Below, in pieces: positions 46,614 to 55,561 of a stretch of DNA of 64,000 nt. Position 1 is the first letter of the stretch. The number at the start of each line of letters is the position of its first letter. Made by a program: the position numbers and the translations under genes. This stretch comes from Marinilabiliaceae bacterium ANBcel2. Its GTDB lineage: Bacteria; Bacteroidota; Bacteroidia; Bacteroidales; Marinilabiliaceae. The stretch is from positions 1 through 64,000 of the forward strand of contig JARULA010000007.1 of assembly GCA_029688995.1 (NCBI GenBank). Direction: 5' to 3'. The notes under the pieces were generated by a model, which did not search any database, had not been told where the DNA came from, and was given only the letters and a program-made list of their open reading frames with translations.

Positions 46614-47678
46614 CTACTTCTCTTGTTGAGAAGAGTGAATATCGCCGGGTAAGAGAGGATTTACACCAAACTCCTCATTCATCCGTCGATTTTCATAAAT
46701 ATCAACCGCACTATATATTGCAGATAAAAATGATTGAGCATCAGCCTTATTCTCACCGGTTATCTGGTAAGCAGTTCCATGATCGGGAGATGTACGCACT
46801 ATCGACAATCCGGCAGTATAATTAACCCCGGTAGAAAAACTTAAAGCCTTAAAAGGGGTAAGCCCCTGATCATGATACATTGCAAGCACAGCATCAAAAC
46901 TTTTTATACCATCAGTTGCAAAAAAACCATCAGCCGGATAAGGCCCAAAAGCCATTATATCCTCCTGTTCACGTGCTTTTTTTACAGCAGGCTCTATAAT
47001 ATGCTTCTCCTCATCACCAAGCAGTCCGCCATCACCTGCATGCGGATTCAGTCCCAAAACAGCAATACGGGGTCTGCGAATTACAAAGTCCTTTTTTAAA
47101 GAATCATTTAAAATTTTTAGTTTTGATATAATAAGCTCCTCATTAATAGACTCACTTACCCTGTTCAAAGGTAAGTGAGCAGTAGCAACACCAACCTTTA
47201 AAATATCACTTACCATTAACATTAAAGGAACACCGCCAAATATACTGGCAAGATATTCGGTATGACCGGGAAAATTGAAGTGAACCGATTGAATAACCTC
47301 TTTATTAATTGGTGCTGTAACCAACACATCTGCAAAACCGTTTTTTATCTCCTCAACAGCCCTCTCAAGTGCAATAAATGCTGACTCGCCACTAATTTGT
47401 GTAGCCTTACCCAACTCAACACGAACATTATCGGTTAAGCAGTTAACAATATTAATTCTTTTGGGATGTGCATCGGCTGCCGACTTAATATTGTTGAGAC
47501 TAACAGCGGGGATGCTTAATGCTTTACGATGATATGCAGCAACTTTTGAAGAACCATATATCACCGGAGTACATATTTCAAGCATACGGGGATCCGAAAG
47601 TGCTTTAAAAATAACTTCATATCCTACACCATTAATATCCCCTTGTGTTATAGCGACTTTTACTTTATTATCTTGCAT
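46614..47678 (-). CDS. pdxA: 4-hydroxythreonine-4-phosphate dehydrogenase
   Basis: Vitamin B6 (pyridoxal phosphate) synthesis enzyme, NAD- and metal-dependent, 354 residues. Metal-ligand histidines are in FPGHTEYLA, NPHAGDGGLLGDEE and MYHDQGLTPFKAL. The N terminus VAITQGDINGVGYEVI is the usual start. It follows the leucyl aminopeptidase by 13 bases and is the last gene of the run from 55.1 kb on this strand. Confidence 0.96.
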   Translation of the reverse strand: MQDNKVKVAITQGDINGVGYEVIFKALSDPRMLEICTPVIYGSSKVAAYHRKALSIPAVSLNNIKSAADAHPKRINIVNCLTDNVRVELGKATQISGESAFIALERAVEEIKNGFADVLVTAPINKEVIQSVHFNFPGHTEYLASIFGGVPLMLMVSDILKVGVATAHLPLNRVSESINEELIISKLKILNDSLKKDFVIRRPRIAVLGLNPHAGDGGLLGDEEKHIIEPAVKKAREQEDIMAFGPYPADGFFATDGIKSFDAVLAMYHDQGLTPFKALSFSTGVNYTAGLSIVRTSPDHGTAYQITGENKADAQSFLSAIYSAVDIYENRRMNEEFGVNPLLPGDIHSSQQEK

Positions 47679-47691
47679 CTTATATCAAATT

Positions 47692-49137
47692 TTATTGTGA
47701 TAATGAGGCTAAATAGTTAAACAGTAGTCTTACTCCAACACCTGACCCTCCTGCAGGTCGGTAACCAACATTAGATGGCAAAAATGCCGGTCCGGCAATA
47801 TCTAAATGAATCCAGGGCTTATCGGTAAAATGACCTAAAAATTTTCCGGCCGATATTGCACCTCCCTCTCTCTCTCCAAGATTCTTAATATCGGCAATCT
47901 TAGATTTAACCGAATCATCATAATCCTCCCAAAAAGGGAACCAGACAACTCTTTCACAAACATTATCCCCCGAAACCTCAACTGCATTTTTAAAATTGTT
48001 GCCGGCAGTACCCATTCCCACAATACCATGAATGCCTATTGCAATAGCAGCATTGCCGGTTAGGGTAGCCAAATCGATAACAACCATAGGATCATAAGAT
48101 GATGCAAAACTTAAAGCATCGGCCAAAATTAAACGACCTTCGGCATCAGTGTTTATAACCTCCACGGTTTTACCATTATACATCTTAATTATATCTCCGG
48201 GAACAAAAGCTTTTTGACCGGGTCTGTTATCTGTAGCCGGAACTAATCCAACCACATGAACAGGCAATTTATTGGAAGCAGCGGCAACAATAGCACCAAG
48301 TACAGCAGCAGCTCCCCCCATATCGCATTTCATAGTATCCATACTACCGGCAGGAGTTTTAAGATTCAATCCTCCGGTATCAAACATAACACCCTTTCCT
48401 ACCAGAACCACAGGTTTACTATTTACAGCATTATCGGGCTTCCACTCCATTACCGAAAAGGTAGGAGGGTCAATACTGCCACGATTAACACTCAAAAGAC
48501 CATTCATTCTTAAAGCTTCAATCTTTTCACGATTAAAAACTTCGGCACTAAAATTATGTTCGAGAGATTTCTCCTTTACTATTTCACCAAACTTTTCGGC
48601 CGTTAAATAGCCTAGCGGCTCATTAACAAGGTCACGAGTAAGATATACCGACTCAATAAGGTTTGATAACTCCTTTAAATCATTGTCGAAAACAGATTTA
48701 TCAATAACCCCTATCTTTAAAGCACTCTTCTCTTTTTTTTCACTCTTATACTTATCGAAACTATAAGCCGACAAAAGCACTCCTTCAACAAAAGCAAGTG
48801 AGAACTCCTTTTTTTCAACCAAATTTTGTACAGCAAACTGAGTAAAACCTTCTTTGTTAGCACTATTGTAAAATGATGCACCACAACGTCTCACTTTTTC
48901 AATATAGTGATTACTGCAACTCTCCTCACCAATAAAAAGGATACCAATATATGATTTAAGTCTGTTAATTGTTATAACAGTTGCAGACTCTTCTTTCTTC
49001 TCTTTGAATTTTGACTCTGCATACTCCCTTTCGTCACTACTCAATTGTAATGTCGAAAGTGCCTTAATATCAGAAACTATATAGGTAACAGAATCTTTAT
49101 CGGTTAATTTATCTTTTTTGAATAAAGAATAATCCAT
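47692..49137 (-). CDS. leucyl aminopeptidase, M17 family
   Basis: 481-residue cytoplasmic di-zinc peptidase that removes N-terminal residues. The M17 metal and catalytic motifs are VGKGVMFDTGGLNLKT, MKCDMGGAAAVLG and NTDAEGRLILADAL. The N-terminal macro-like domain (about 1-150) is divergent, as usual. It belongs to the same-strand run DUF4837-pepA-pdxA, 77 bases after the DUF4837 gene. The chain is complete. Confidence 0.95.
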   Translation of the reverse strand: MDYSLFKKDKLTDKDSVTYIVSDIKALSTLQLSSDEREYAESKFKEKKEESATVITINRLKSYIGILFIGEESCSNHYIEKVRRCGASFYNSANKEGFTQFAVQNLVEKKEFSLAFVEGVLLSAYSFDKYKSEKKEKSALKIGVIDKSVFDNDLKELSNLIESVYLTRDLVNEPLGYLTAEKFGEIVKEKSLEHNFSAEVFNREKIEALRMNGLLSVNRGSIDPPTFSVMEWKPDNAVNSKPVVLVGKGVMFDTGGLNLKTPAGSMDTMKCDMGGAAAVLGAIVAAASNKLPVHVVGLVPATDNRPGQKAFVPGDIIKMYNGKTVEVINTDAEGRLILADALSFASSYDPMVVIDLATLTGNAAIAIGIHGIVGMGTAGNNFKNAVEVSGDNVCERVVWFPFWEDYDDSVKSKIADIKNLGEREGGAISAGKFLGHFTDKPWIHLDIAGPAFLPSNVGYRPAGGSGVGVRLLFNYLASLSQ

Positions 49138-49214
49138 ACATTATATATTTTAATTATATAACTCCTTTTTCAAAGAAGCTCAATAATAATTCAACTCCTG
49201 TTAAGATAATAAAT

Positions 49215-50210
49215 TTATTTTTGAGAAAATTCAACTGAATAGAAAAGAGACTCTACCTCCCAAACCAAATTTCTCTTTTTAGGCTCATCGGGAAAATAAA
49301 CATAACCATCGGTCATAATAATACGACTGTTCTCCTCATCAAAATGAGCGCATAAAACAAATGGGCCACCCATCAAATCACCCTCGACCTTCCATAAACC
49401 TCTAAGTTCAAAAGCTTGATGTTCATTTATTGTCATCCTGCTAAAAGTTGTCTCAACTGTACGTTCTGTTGCCATATAAGAGCCGGGAGAAGGTCCCGGA
49501 ACATTGCGCTGCAGTGCAGAGTCCCTCTTATCAAGTAAAAACTCCCTTGTTATATCTTCATAATCTCCAAAATATTCAAAATCATAAACCATCAATCCCT
49601 GACTAAATCGTGAGGCCTCTTTTGACATCCACGAAAAGTTATCAGAGCCCTGATTTCGGGTAAACTCATCAGGAACAACCATATTAACATTAAACTTACT
49701 CTCAATCTCGTTTATCATCTTATGATTACGATTTCGCTTATATACCGATAAGGATCGCTCTCTCTCGGCTGCAAGGAAAAAACCCAAAATACGATCTTCA
49801 TGCTCATTTAAGAGTTCAAAAAAATTATCAGAATCTGAAGCTTCGAGAACTACCATTTTTTGTCCTTTAGCCCAGGTTGTTGTACGATAATATCTAACAT
49901 GATCATCCTGAGCATCTTCGCCGATTCTCACAAAAAAGATGTTTCGGTATGTTCTCATAGCTCCGGTAAACCGTTGATGAGGAACAAAAGATGGGGTAAA
50001 TATCGATTCTGCCTGAGGTAGTCCCAACATAGGCTGAAATAGCACCTCGCGAACACGCTCTCCCTCAGACCCATTTCTCCACTCATTATCTATAACAACA
50101 AGCACTTCACCTTTAGCACCCTGAATCGAAGGCTTGCTGCTTTCCGACTCTTTACATCCGCTAATTAGATATATAAAAAAAAGCGAAAATATTACTATTA
50201 AACTTCTCAT
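49215..50210 (-). CDS. DUF4837 family lipoprotein
   Basis: 331 residues. A lipoprotein signal ends in LISGC with Cys19 lipidated. The body is the Bacteroidota-specific DUF4837 (GEVLVVIDNEWRNGSEGERV, FRNIFFVRIGEDAQDD-like patterns, ATERTVETTFSRM). It is probably anchored to an envelope membrane on the periplasmic side. Its function is unknown. It sits 12 bases downstream of a lytic transglycosylase, suggesting a wall or envelope role by context only. Confidence 0.87.
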   Translation of the reverse strand: MRSLIVIFSLFFIYLISGCKESESSKPSIQGAKGEVLVVIDNEWRNGSEGERVREVLFQPMLGLPQAESIFTPSFVPHQRFTGAMRTYRNIFFVRIGEDAQDDHVRYYRTTTWAKGQKMVVLEASDSDNFFELLNEHEDRILGFFLAAERERSLSVYKRNRNHKMINEIESKFNVNMVVPDEFTRNQGSDNFSWMSKEASRFSQGLMVYDFEYFGDYEDITREFLLDKRDSALQRNVPGPSPGSYMATERTVETTFSRMTINEHQAFELRGLWKVEGDLMGGPFVLCAHFDEENSRIIMTDGYVYFPDEPKKRNLVWEVESLFYSVEFSQK

Positions 50211-50222
50211 AAATAAATGGAT

Positions 50223-51383
50223 TTATTCTAACTCTTTTTTTATCTCTCTGCTAACCGAAAAAGAAGCAGGCTCTTCGGGCTCTATCCAGATTATAAGTTC
50301 CTGACCGGCCATCAAATCCCTTGATTCAATATTGTTCCATCTTTGTATATCTTCTACTCTTACACGATAATTAATTGCAATTTTATGAAAAAACTCTCCG
50401 GGTTCTACGGTATGAGTAATTTTCTTTCGCCCACTGGTATCTCCAACTTCTCTCTTTTCGGGCTTTACAGGGCCACGCTCCTCTACAAGTTGATCTCGGT
50501 TCCTAAAAAAAGTGAAAACCTTATTACCGGGAATAATAAAAGGAACAGAAGAGTCATTAACAGGAACATAGTCACGCAAATAAACAGGATTCAAAAGCCT
50601 TAACTTTTCAATATTAACATCAGTTATAGCCGATATCTGCTGAAAAGAAACACTCCTGTCCAAATTGATAATTCCAATATCATCATATTCAAAAGGAGGC
50701 TGACCTGGTTCTATATCATAATCAGAATAGTAGTTTAAAGCATAATTGGCTGCTATAAAAGCCGGTATATAACCTTGAGCCTCGGCAGAGAGATGTTGAC
50801 GTATCTTCCAGTAACAGCTCTCACCATCAGCTTTTTCAATAGCCTCATAAACCGAAGCAATACCTGCATTATACGCGGCCAACACCAAATTCCAGTCATG
50901 AAGATTATCATAAAGATAATCTAAATAACGACATGCTGCTTCTGTTGATTTTACAGGATCGGATCTCTCATCTATATATGAAGAGACCTCCAAATCAAAA
51001 AGCCTTGATGCCTGATAAAGAAACTGCCATAACCCTTTTGCACCGGAAGTTGATTTAGCAAGAGGGTCTAATGCAGACTCAATAACAGCAACATATTTTA
51101 ACTCTAACGGCAACCCATATTTATCCAGATACTCTTCAAAGAGAGGGAAATAGAGTTTTGATCGTCCAATAATATTGGCTAAATGCTCCTTTCTATGAAT
51201 AGTATAGACATCTATATATGCCTGAACATTATTATTATGTATCAACTCTACAGGCGTTTGCAAATCAAGAATCTCTAAACGGTTCTCAACACTCCCGCCA
51301 AACGGCTCCTTTTCCAGATCAAATTGAGAAGCTGCATACAAAGGGAACATAACTAACAGAACCAACAATTGCAACCTCACCAT
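50223..51383 (-). CDS. lytic transglycosylase with LysM domain (MltD-like)
   Basis: 386 residues with a signal peptide at about 1-19. The SLT domain (about 75-230) has the catalytic Glu in VAVIESALDPLAKSTSGAKG, the LWQF motif, and NLVLAAYNAG. A LysM peptidoglycan-binding repeat is at about 325-370 (HTVEPGEFFHKIAINYRV, then LMAGQELIIWI). It cleaves glycan strands in the periplasm. It lies 18 bases after tatA and 12 before the DUF4837 lipoprotein. Confidence 0.93.
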   Translation of the reverse strand: MVRLQLLVLLVMFPLYAASQFDLEKEPFGGSVENRLEILDLQTPVELIHNNNVQAYIDVYTIHRKEHLANIIGRSKLYFPLFEEYLDKYGLPLELKYVAVIESALDPLAKSTSGAKGLWQFLYQASRLFDLEVSSYIDERSDPVKSTEAACRYLDYLYDNLHDWNLVLAAYNAGIASVYEAIEKADGESCYWKIRQHLSAEAQGYIPAFIAANYALNYYSDYDIEPGQPPFEYDDIGIINLDRSVSFQQISAITDVNIEKLRLLNPVYLRDYVPVNDSSVPFIIPGNKVFTFFRNRDQLVEERGPVKPEKREVGDTSGRKKITHTVEPGEFFHKIAINYRVRVEDIQRWNNIESRDLMAGQELIIWIEPEEPASFSVSREIKKELE

Positions 51384-51401
51384 AATTTACAATAAATTTA
51401 A

Positions 51402-51617
51402 TTAATCATTCTTCAGCTCTTTTTTATCATCCCCTTCATCCTCATCCGACTCACTATCAGCTTCGTTACGCGCCTTCTTAAATTCCTTCATACCTTGTCC
51501 AAGACCTTTCATAAGCTCCGGAATTTTTCGTCCGCCAAAGAGAAGTACAACTATTAAAATAATTATAATTAGCTCCCATCCTCCGGGCATGCCAACTAAA
51601 ACGAGATTTGAAAACAT
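51402..51617 (-). CDS. tatA: Sec-independent protein translocase subunit TatA
   Basis: 71 residues. A single transmembrane helix (about 12-30) is followed by the hinge [18 protein letters not shown], an amphipathic helix and a charged acidic tail. This is the TatA/TatE pattern and forms the pore for folded twin-arginine substrates. No tatC is nearby in this window. It lies 98 bases after rseP. Confidence 0.93.
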   Translation of the reverse strand: MFSNLVLVGMPGGWELIIIILIVVLLFGGRKIPELMKGLGQGMKEFKKARNEADSESDEDEGDDKKELKND

Positions 51618-51715
51618 ATCGGTTAAATTTTAAATTATATTAATACTCACAAATGTACAAATCAAAACTAACAAACTATCTGCCAATTTATGATAAATTT
51701 AAAGATATTATTAAA

Positions 51716-53032
51716 TTAAAAGAGCCATCTGTATATATCATTACCATTTGCATAGATTAGAAGTGCAAAGAGCAACATCATACCTGTTACTGTAGCATAC
51801 TCCATAAATCTATCACTCGGTTTTTTCCCTACAACAATTTCATAAATAAGAAACATAACATGTCCACCATCCAAGGCAGGAATAGGCAATATATTCATAA
51901 AAGCAAGAATAAGCGAAAGAAAAGCAGTGGTAAACCAAAAAGTTTGCCAATCCCATAATGAAGGGAAAAGACCACCTATAGTACCAAAACCCCCAATCTG
52001 TTTAGCCCCTTCAGGAGTAAAAACCAGTCCGAGCTGCCTAACATAACCTGAAAGAATGTCAACACCTTTATCAATTCCGGCCGGGAATGCTGCAAAAAAT
52101 CCATATGAGATATCCTCGGTATCAAATAGTGCCATAGGAGACTTAACAACAAACCCTATAACTCCTTCACTGCTAACTTCAACCTCAAGATCATGAACAT
52201 AACCATCTCTTGTTAAAGACAGGTTTACAACCTCTCCTTTATGTTCTGAAATTTTTCCCGTAAACTGATGATAAAAAGGAGTTTCAACACCATTAACGGC
52301 AAAAATACTATCTCCTTTTTGCAGACCGGCCTTTTCAGCAGCAAAACCTGAGGCAACTGAATCAACTAAAACAGGCAGTTGGTACGACACAAAACCAGCA
52401 CCAACCTCGGCAAGCATTCGCTGTCCAAAATTTTCGGGTATGTTAATAGTTAAAAGAGAATCGCCTCGTTTAACCTTTAACCTGGTGGCATCATCCAGTA
52501 AAATTTTCCCGGCTACCTCATTAATCTGTTTAATCTCTTTATCATCCACTGCTACAATATGATCTCCATCCTGCAATCCAATCTCATGAGCAACAGGATG
52601 ATAATGAAACCCATACTGTGCATTCTCGGCAGGAATATAAGACTCTCCCCATGTAAAAAGAATCATCCAAAATATCACCATAGCAGTAATAAAATTCATC
52701 AAAACGCCCCCAACCATAATCATTAAACGCTGCCAGGCAGGTTTTGACCTAAATTCATATGGCTTAGGAGGTTGATTCATCTGCTCTTTATCCATCGACT
52801 CATCAATCATTCCGGAAATTTTAACATAACCTCCTAAAGGAAGCCACCCTATACCATATTCAGTTTCACCTTTCTTATATTTAAAAAGAGAAAACCCGGG
52901 ATTAAAAAAGAGATAAAACTTTTCAACACGTGTTTTAAAGAGACGTGCAAAAAAGAAGTGACCGAATTCATGAAGAATTACGAGTATTGACAGACTAAGA
53001 ATAAGTTGTAACGCCTTTATTAAAAACTCCAT
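51716..53032 (-). CDS. rseP: RseP-type site-2 membrane protease
   Basis: Intramembrane zinc metalloprotease, 438 residues. The zinc motif is HEFGH in LHEFGHFFFARLF in the first transmembrane helix. The second conserved motif is NILPIPALDGGHV in a late helix, where the Asp is the third ligand. Two PDZ segments occupy the periplasmic middle (about 125-290). It probably cleaves anti-sigma factors or signal peptides. It follows dxr by 21 bases. Confidence 0.95.
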   Translation of the reverse strand: MEFLIKALQLILSLSILVILHEFGHFFFARLFKTRVEKFYLFFNPGFSLFKYKKGETEYGIGWLPLGGYVKISGMIDESMDKEQMNQPPKPYEFRSKPAWQRLMIMVGGVLMNFITAMVIFWMILFTWGESYIPAENAQYGFHYHPVAHEIGLQDGDHIVAVDDKEIKQINEVAGKILLDDATRLKVKRGDSLLTINIPENFGQRMLAEVGAGFVSYQLPVLVDSVASGFAAEKAGLQKGDSIFAVNGVETPFYHQFTGKISEHKGEVVNLSLTRDGYVHDLEVEVSSEGVIGFVVKSPMALFDTEDISYGFFAAFPAGIDKGVDILSGYVRQLGLVFTPEGAKQIGGFGTIGGLFPSLWDWQTFWFTTAFLSLILAFMNILPIPALDGGHVMFLIYEIVVGKKPSDRFMEYATVTGMMLLFALLIYANGNDIYRWLF

Positions 53033-53053
53033 TGTACCTTTTTATATTATTAA

Positions 53054-54223
53054 TTATACTATTTTTTTTCTATCATTTAAAAATTCTGTTGCAAGTGAAC
53101 GTGTCACAGTATCAGTGGTTAAATAATCATCATAAGATGGATTGGAAATAAAACTGCTCTTTTCAATTGTCTCCATAATAAGATAAGACATCTCTACAAA
53201 ACCCAACCGGGAGTTTAAAAAAGCCTCCACTGCAACTTCATTGGCGGCATTTAATACACATGGCATATTACCCCCCATATTCATAACATCAAATGCTATT
53301 TTTAAATTTTTAAAACTATCATAATCGGCTCTCTCAAAGGTAAGCGAAGGGTAATCAACAAAATCAAATCTTTTAAATTTATTGGAGATTCTGTTTGGAT
53401 ACCCTAAAGCATACTGTATTGGAAGTTTCATATCCGGCAACCCCAACTGAGCCTTAATAGAACCATCATAAAACTGAACCATACTGTGAACTATAGATTG
53501 TGGATGCACAACCACCTCAATCTGTTCAGGTTTTAAATTAAAGAGCCAGCGAGCCTCTATAGCTTCTAAACCTTTATTCATCATTGAGGCCGAATCAATA
53601 GTTATCTTTGCTCCCATATCCCAATTAGGATGCTTAAGTGCCTCACAGCAGGTAACAGTTTTTAAAAAATCTGTACTCTTTCCCCTAAAAGGACCTCCCG
53701 AAGCAGTTAGTGTGATCTTTTCAACCGGGTTATTATACTCACCCTGCAGACACTGAAATATTGCAGAGTGTTCTGAATCAACAGGTATTATGGGTACATG
53801 CTTCTTTGCAGCAAGCTCCATAACGTACTCACCTGCGATTACCAAAGTCTCTTTATTTGCCAATGCTACAGCAATACCGGCATTAATAGCCTCAATGGTA
53901 GGTTTCAATCCTGAAAAACCCACCAGTGCCGAGAGAACAATATCAACAGTTGACATGGATGCTGTCTGGGCAACAGCTTCACCACCTGAATAAACCTTAA
54001 CAGGCTCATCAGCCAGTTTATCTTTCACCTCATTATACTTTTCTTTATTGGCAATAACCACAACATTAGGCGAATACCTTTTTGCCTGTGACACAAGCAA
54101 TTGAACATTATTATTGGCAGTTAAAACCTCTACCGAAAAAAGATCGGGGTGAGCATCAATCACCTCAAGAGCCTGAGTCCCTATTGAACCGGTTGAACCT
54201 AAAATAGCAACACGTTTTTGCAT
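53054..54223 (-). CDS. dxr: 1-deoxy-D-xylulose-5-phosphate reductoisomerase
   Basis: Second enzyme of the non-mevalonate isoprenoid pathway, NADPH- and metal-dependent, 389 residues. The NADPH loop is ILGSTGSIGTQALEVI. Metal and substrate motifs are PVDSEHSAIFQCL and SASMMNKGLEAIEARWLF. It starts 12 bases after the M23 peptidase, and the dxr-rseP pairing is a common arrangement. Confidence 0.98.
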   Translation of the reverse strand: MQKRVAILGSTGSIGTQALEVIDAHPDLFSVEVLTANNNVQLLVSQAKRYSPNVVVIANKEKYNEVKDKLADEPVKVYSGGEAVAQTASMSTVDIVLSALVGFSGLKPTIEAINAGIAVALANKETLVIAGEYVMELAAKKHVPIIPVDSEHSAIFQCLQGEYNNPVEKITLTASGGPFRGKSTDFLKTVTCCEALKHPNWDMGAKITIDSASMMNKGLEAIEARWLFNLKPEQIEVVVHPQSIVHSMVQFYDGSIKAQLGLPDMKLPIQYALGYPNRISNKFKRFDFVDYPSLTFERADYDSFKNLKIAFDVMNMGGNMPCVLNAANEVAVEAFLNSRLGFVEMSYLIMETIEKSSFISNPSYDDYLTTDTVTRSLATEFLNDRKKIV

Positions 54224-54235
54224 CTGTATCTTTGT

Positions 54236-55123
54236 TTAGAATGAAATAAAATCAACCGGGTTTAAAGGAGATCCATTATGCCATAATTCAAAATGAAGAT
54301 GGGGCCCGGAAGTATATTCACCGGTATTACCGATTTTTGCAATAACCTCACCGGTCTGCACAATATCACCTACATCTTTAAGCAATGTTTCATTATGCTT
54401 ATATATTGAAATCAAATTCCCGGAGTGCTGTAATTGAATAACATAACCGGTCTCTACTGTCCATCCGGAAAAAATAACAATCCCATCCATAACAGAAGAT
54501 ACCCGGCTGCCGGGAGCAGCAACAACATCTACACCATAATGTCCTGTAACTTCACCAAACCCATTAATAACCATACCCTCAATAGGTGAAAAAAAGAAGG
54601 CACTTTCAAGCTTTCCGTTTCCATTTTCACTTGTCATAGGTTGTATATCAAACCTCTCCTCCCTTTCAATTTGCCGCCGAAAAAGAGAATCTTCCAGTGA
54701 ACGCGAAAATTCAACATCATCCATAGCGTTGTAATTATCATTATCATCAAAATCATCGGGAGAGTGAGGAGAATCAACAACATCTCCCCGCAAAATAGTT
54801 TGAATAGTACCTATAAACTCATCCCGTCGCTCTATTTCTAAAATTAGAGAATCAACCCTTTGAGCATTACGAACAATCAAAAGTCGCTGATTAGCATCGG
54901 GATAGCCGGGAATATATTCTCTCAGACTGGTAAATGCGATTAAAATGGATGTTAAAATCACCAGTAATACAACAGTAACCCCTGTAAAAGAAAAAAGATT
55001 GAGTCTCGAAAATTTAAAAACAAATACCTCCTCGTAAGTTTTCTCATTAAATATAGCCAGCCTATATTTACTCTTAAGCTTGTTTATAAAAGACTTTCTC
55101 TTTTTACTATTGCCTGCAGACAT
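54236..55123 (-). CDS. M23 family membrane-anchored metallopeptidase
   Basis: 295 residues from ATG 55123 (MSAGNSKKRKSF). A cytoplasmic basic stretch is followed by a transmembrane helix at about 43-64, a coiled or linker region, and a C-terminal M23 domain with HYGVD and the full GPHLHFELW motif, unlike the HLD variant at 3905-5341. It probably cuts peptidoglycan cross-links in the periplasm. The in-frame ATG at 55150 overlaps a promoter box at 55155-55148, so the shorter start is preferred. It is the first gene of the run to dxr and rseP. Confidence 0.9.
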   Translation of the reverse strand: MSAGNSKKRKSFINKLKSKYRLAIFNEKTYEEVFVFKFSRLNLFSFTGVTVVLLVILTSILIAFTSLREYIPGYPDANQRLLIVRNAQRVDSLILEIERRDEFIGTIQTILRGDVVDSPHSPDDFDDNDNYNAMDDVEFSRSLEDSLFRRQIEREERFDIQPMTSENGNGKLESAFFFSPIEGMVINGFGEVTGHYGVDVVAAPGSRVSSVMDGIVIFSGWTVETGYVIQLQHSGNLISIYKHNETLLKDVGDIVQTGEVIAKIGNTGEYTSGPHLHFELWHNGSPLNPVDFISF

Positions 55124-55147
55124 ATACTCTAAAATTAAAAATTGCAA

Positions 55148-55155
55148 CAAATTTA
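55148..55155 (-). promoter_or_regulatory. -7 box of the M23-dxr-rseP run
   Basis: The minus strand reads TAAATTTG, a perfect TAnnTTTG. The predicted start near 55142 leaves about 19 bases before ATG 55123. A TTTG at 55182-55179 lies 23 bases upstream, slightly far for a -33 box. Confidence 0.45.
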
Positions 55156-55275
55156 AAAAATATATAGCTGATGCAGTACAAAAACAGTACCTTTTAAATA
55201 TATTTCCCTTACAAATCTAATTATCAGCAACAATCAAAAGAAATAGAGAACTATTAAAAAAAAACACAATTAAAG

Positions 55276-55307
55276 TTTGCATTTTGACTTTAGCTACCCT
55301 ATATTTG
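55276..55307 (+). promoter_or_regulatory. promoter of tRNA-fMet
   Basis: TTTG (55276-55279), a 20-base spacer and TATATTTG (55300-55307) match both boxes of the Bacteroidota consensus perfectly. The predicted start near 55313 is about 33 bases before the tRNA. Confidence 0.75.
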
Positions 55308-55345
55308 CAATCGCAAAAAGAGATAGAAACGTATTTAAAATATAT

Positions 55346-55418
<73 letters not shown>

Positions 55419-55424
55419 CTACAA

Positions 55425-55460
55425 GCCTTTGTAAGATAAAACTTACAAAGGCTTTTTTTT
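55425..55460 (+). terminator. intrinsic terminator after tRNA-fMet
   Basis: GCCTTTGTAAG (55425-55435) pairs perfectly with CTTACAAAGGC (55442-55452), followed by eight T (55453-55460). Confidence 0.92.
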
Positions 55461-55493
55461 ATTTATTCTTTCATTACATATTAAAATTGAGTA

Positions 55494-55527
55494 AAAAAAG
55501 AAAGGGGCTTTTCAAATGAAAAGCCCC
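55494..55527 (-). terminator. intrinsic terminator of rimP-nusA-infB
   Basis: On the minus strand GGGGCTTTTC (55527-55518), loop ATTT and GAAAAGCCCC (55513-55504) form a ten-pair stem followed by a T-rich tract (TTTCTTTTTTT, 55503-55493). It lies 34 bases past the infB stop. Confidence 0.9.
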
Positions 55528-55561
55528 TTTTAATATCTTAAAACTATGTGCAGCTCAGGTT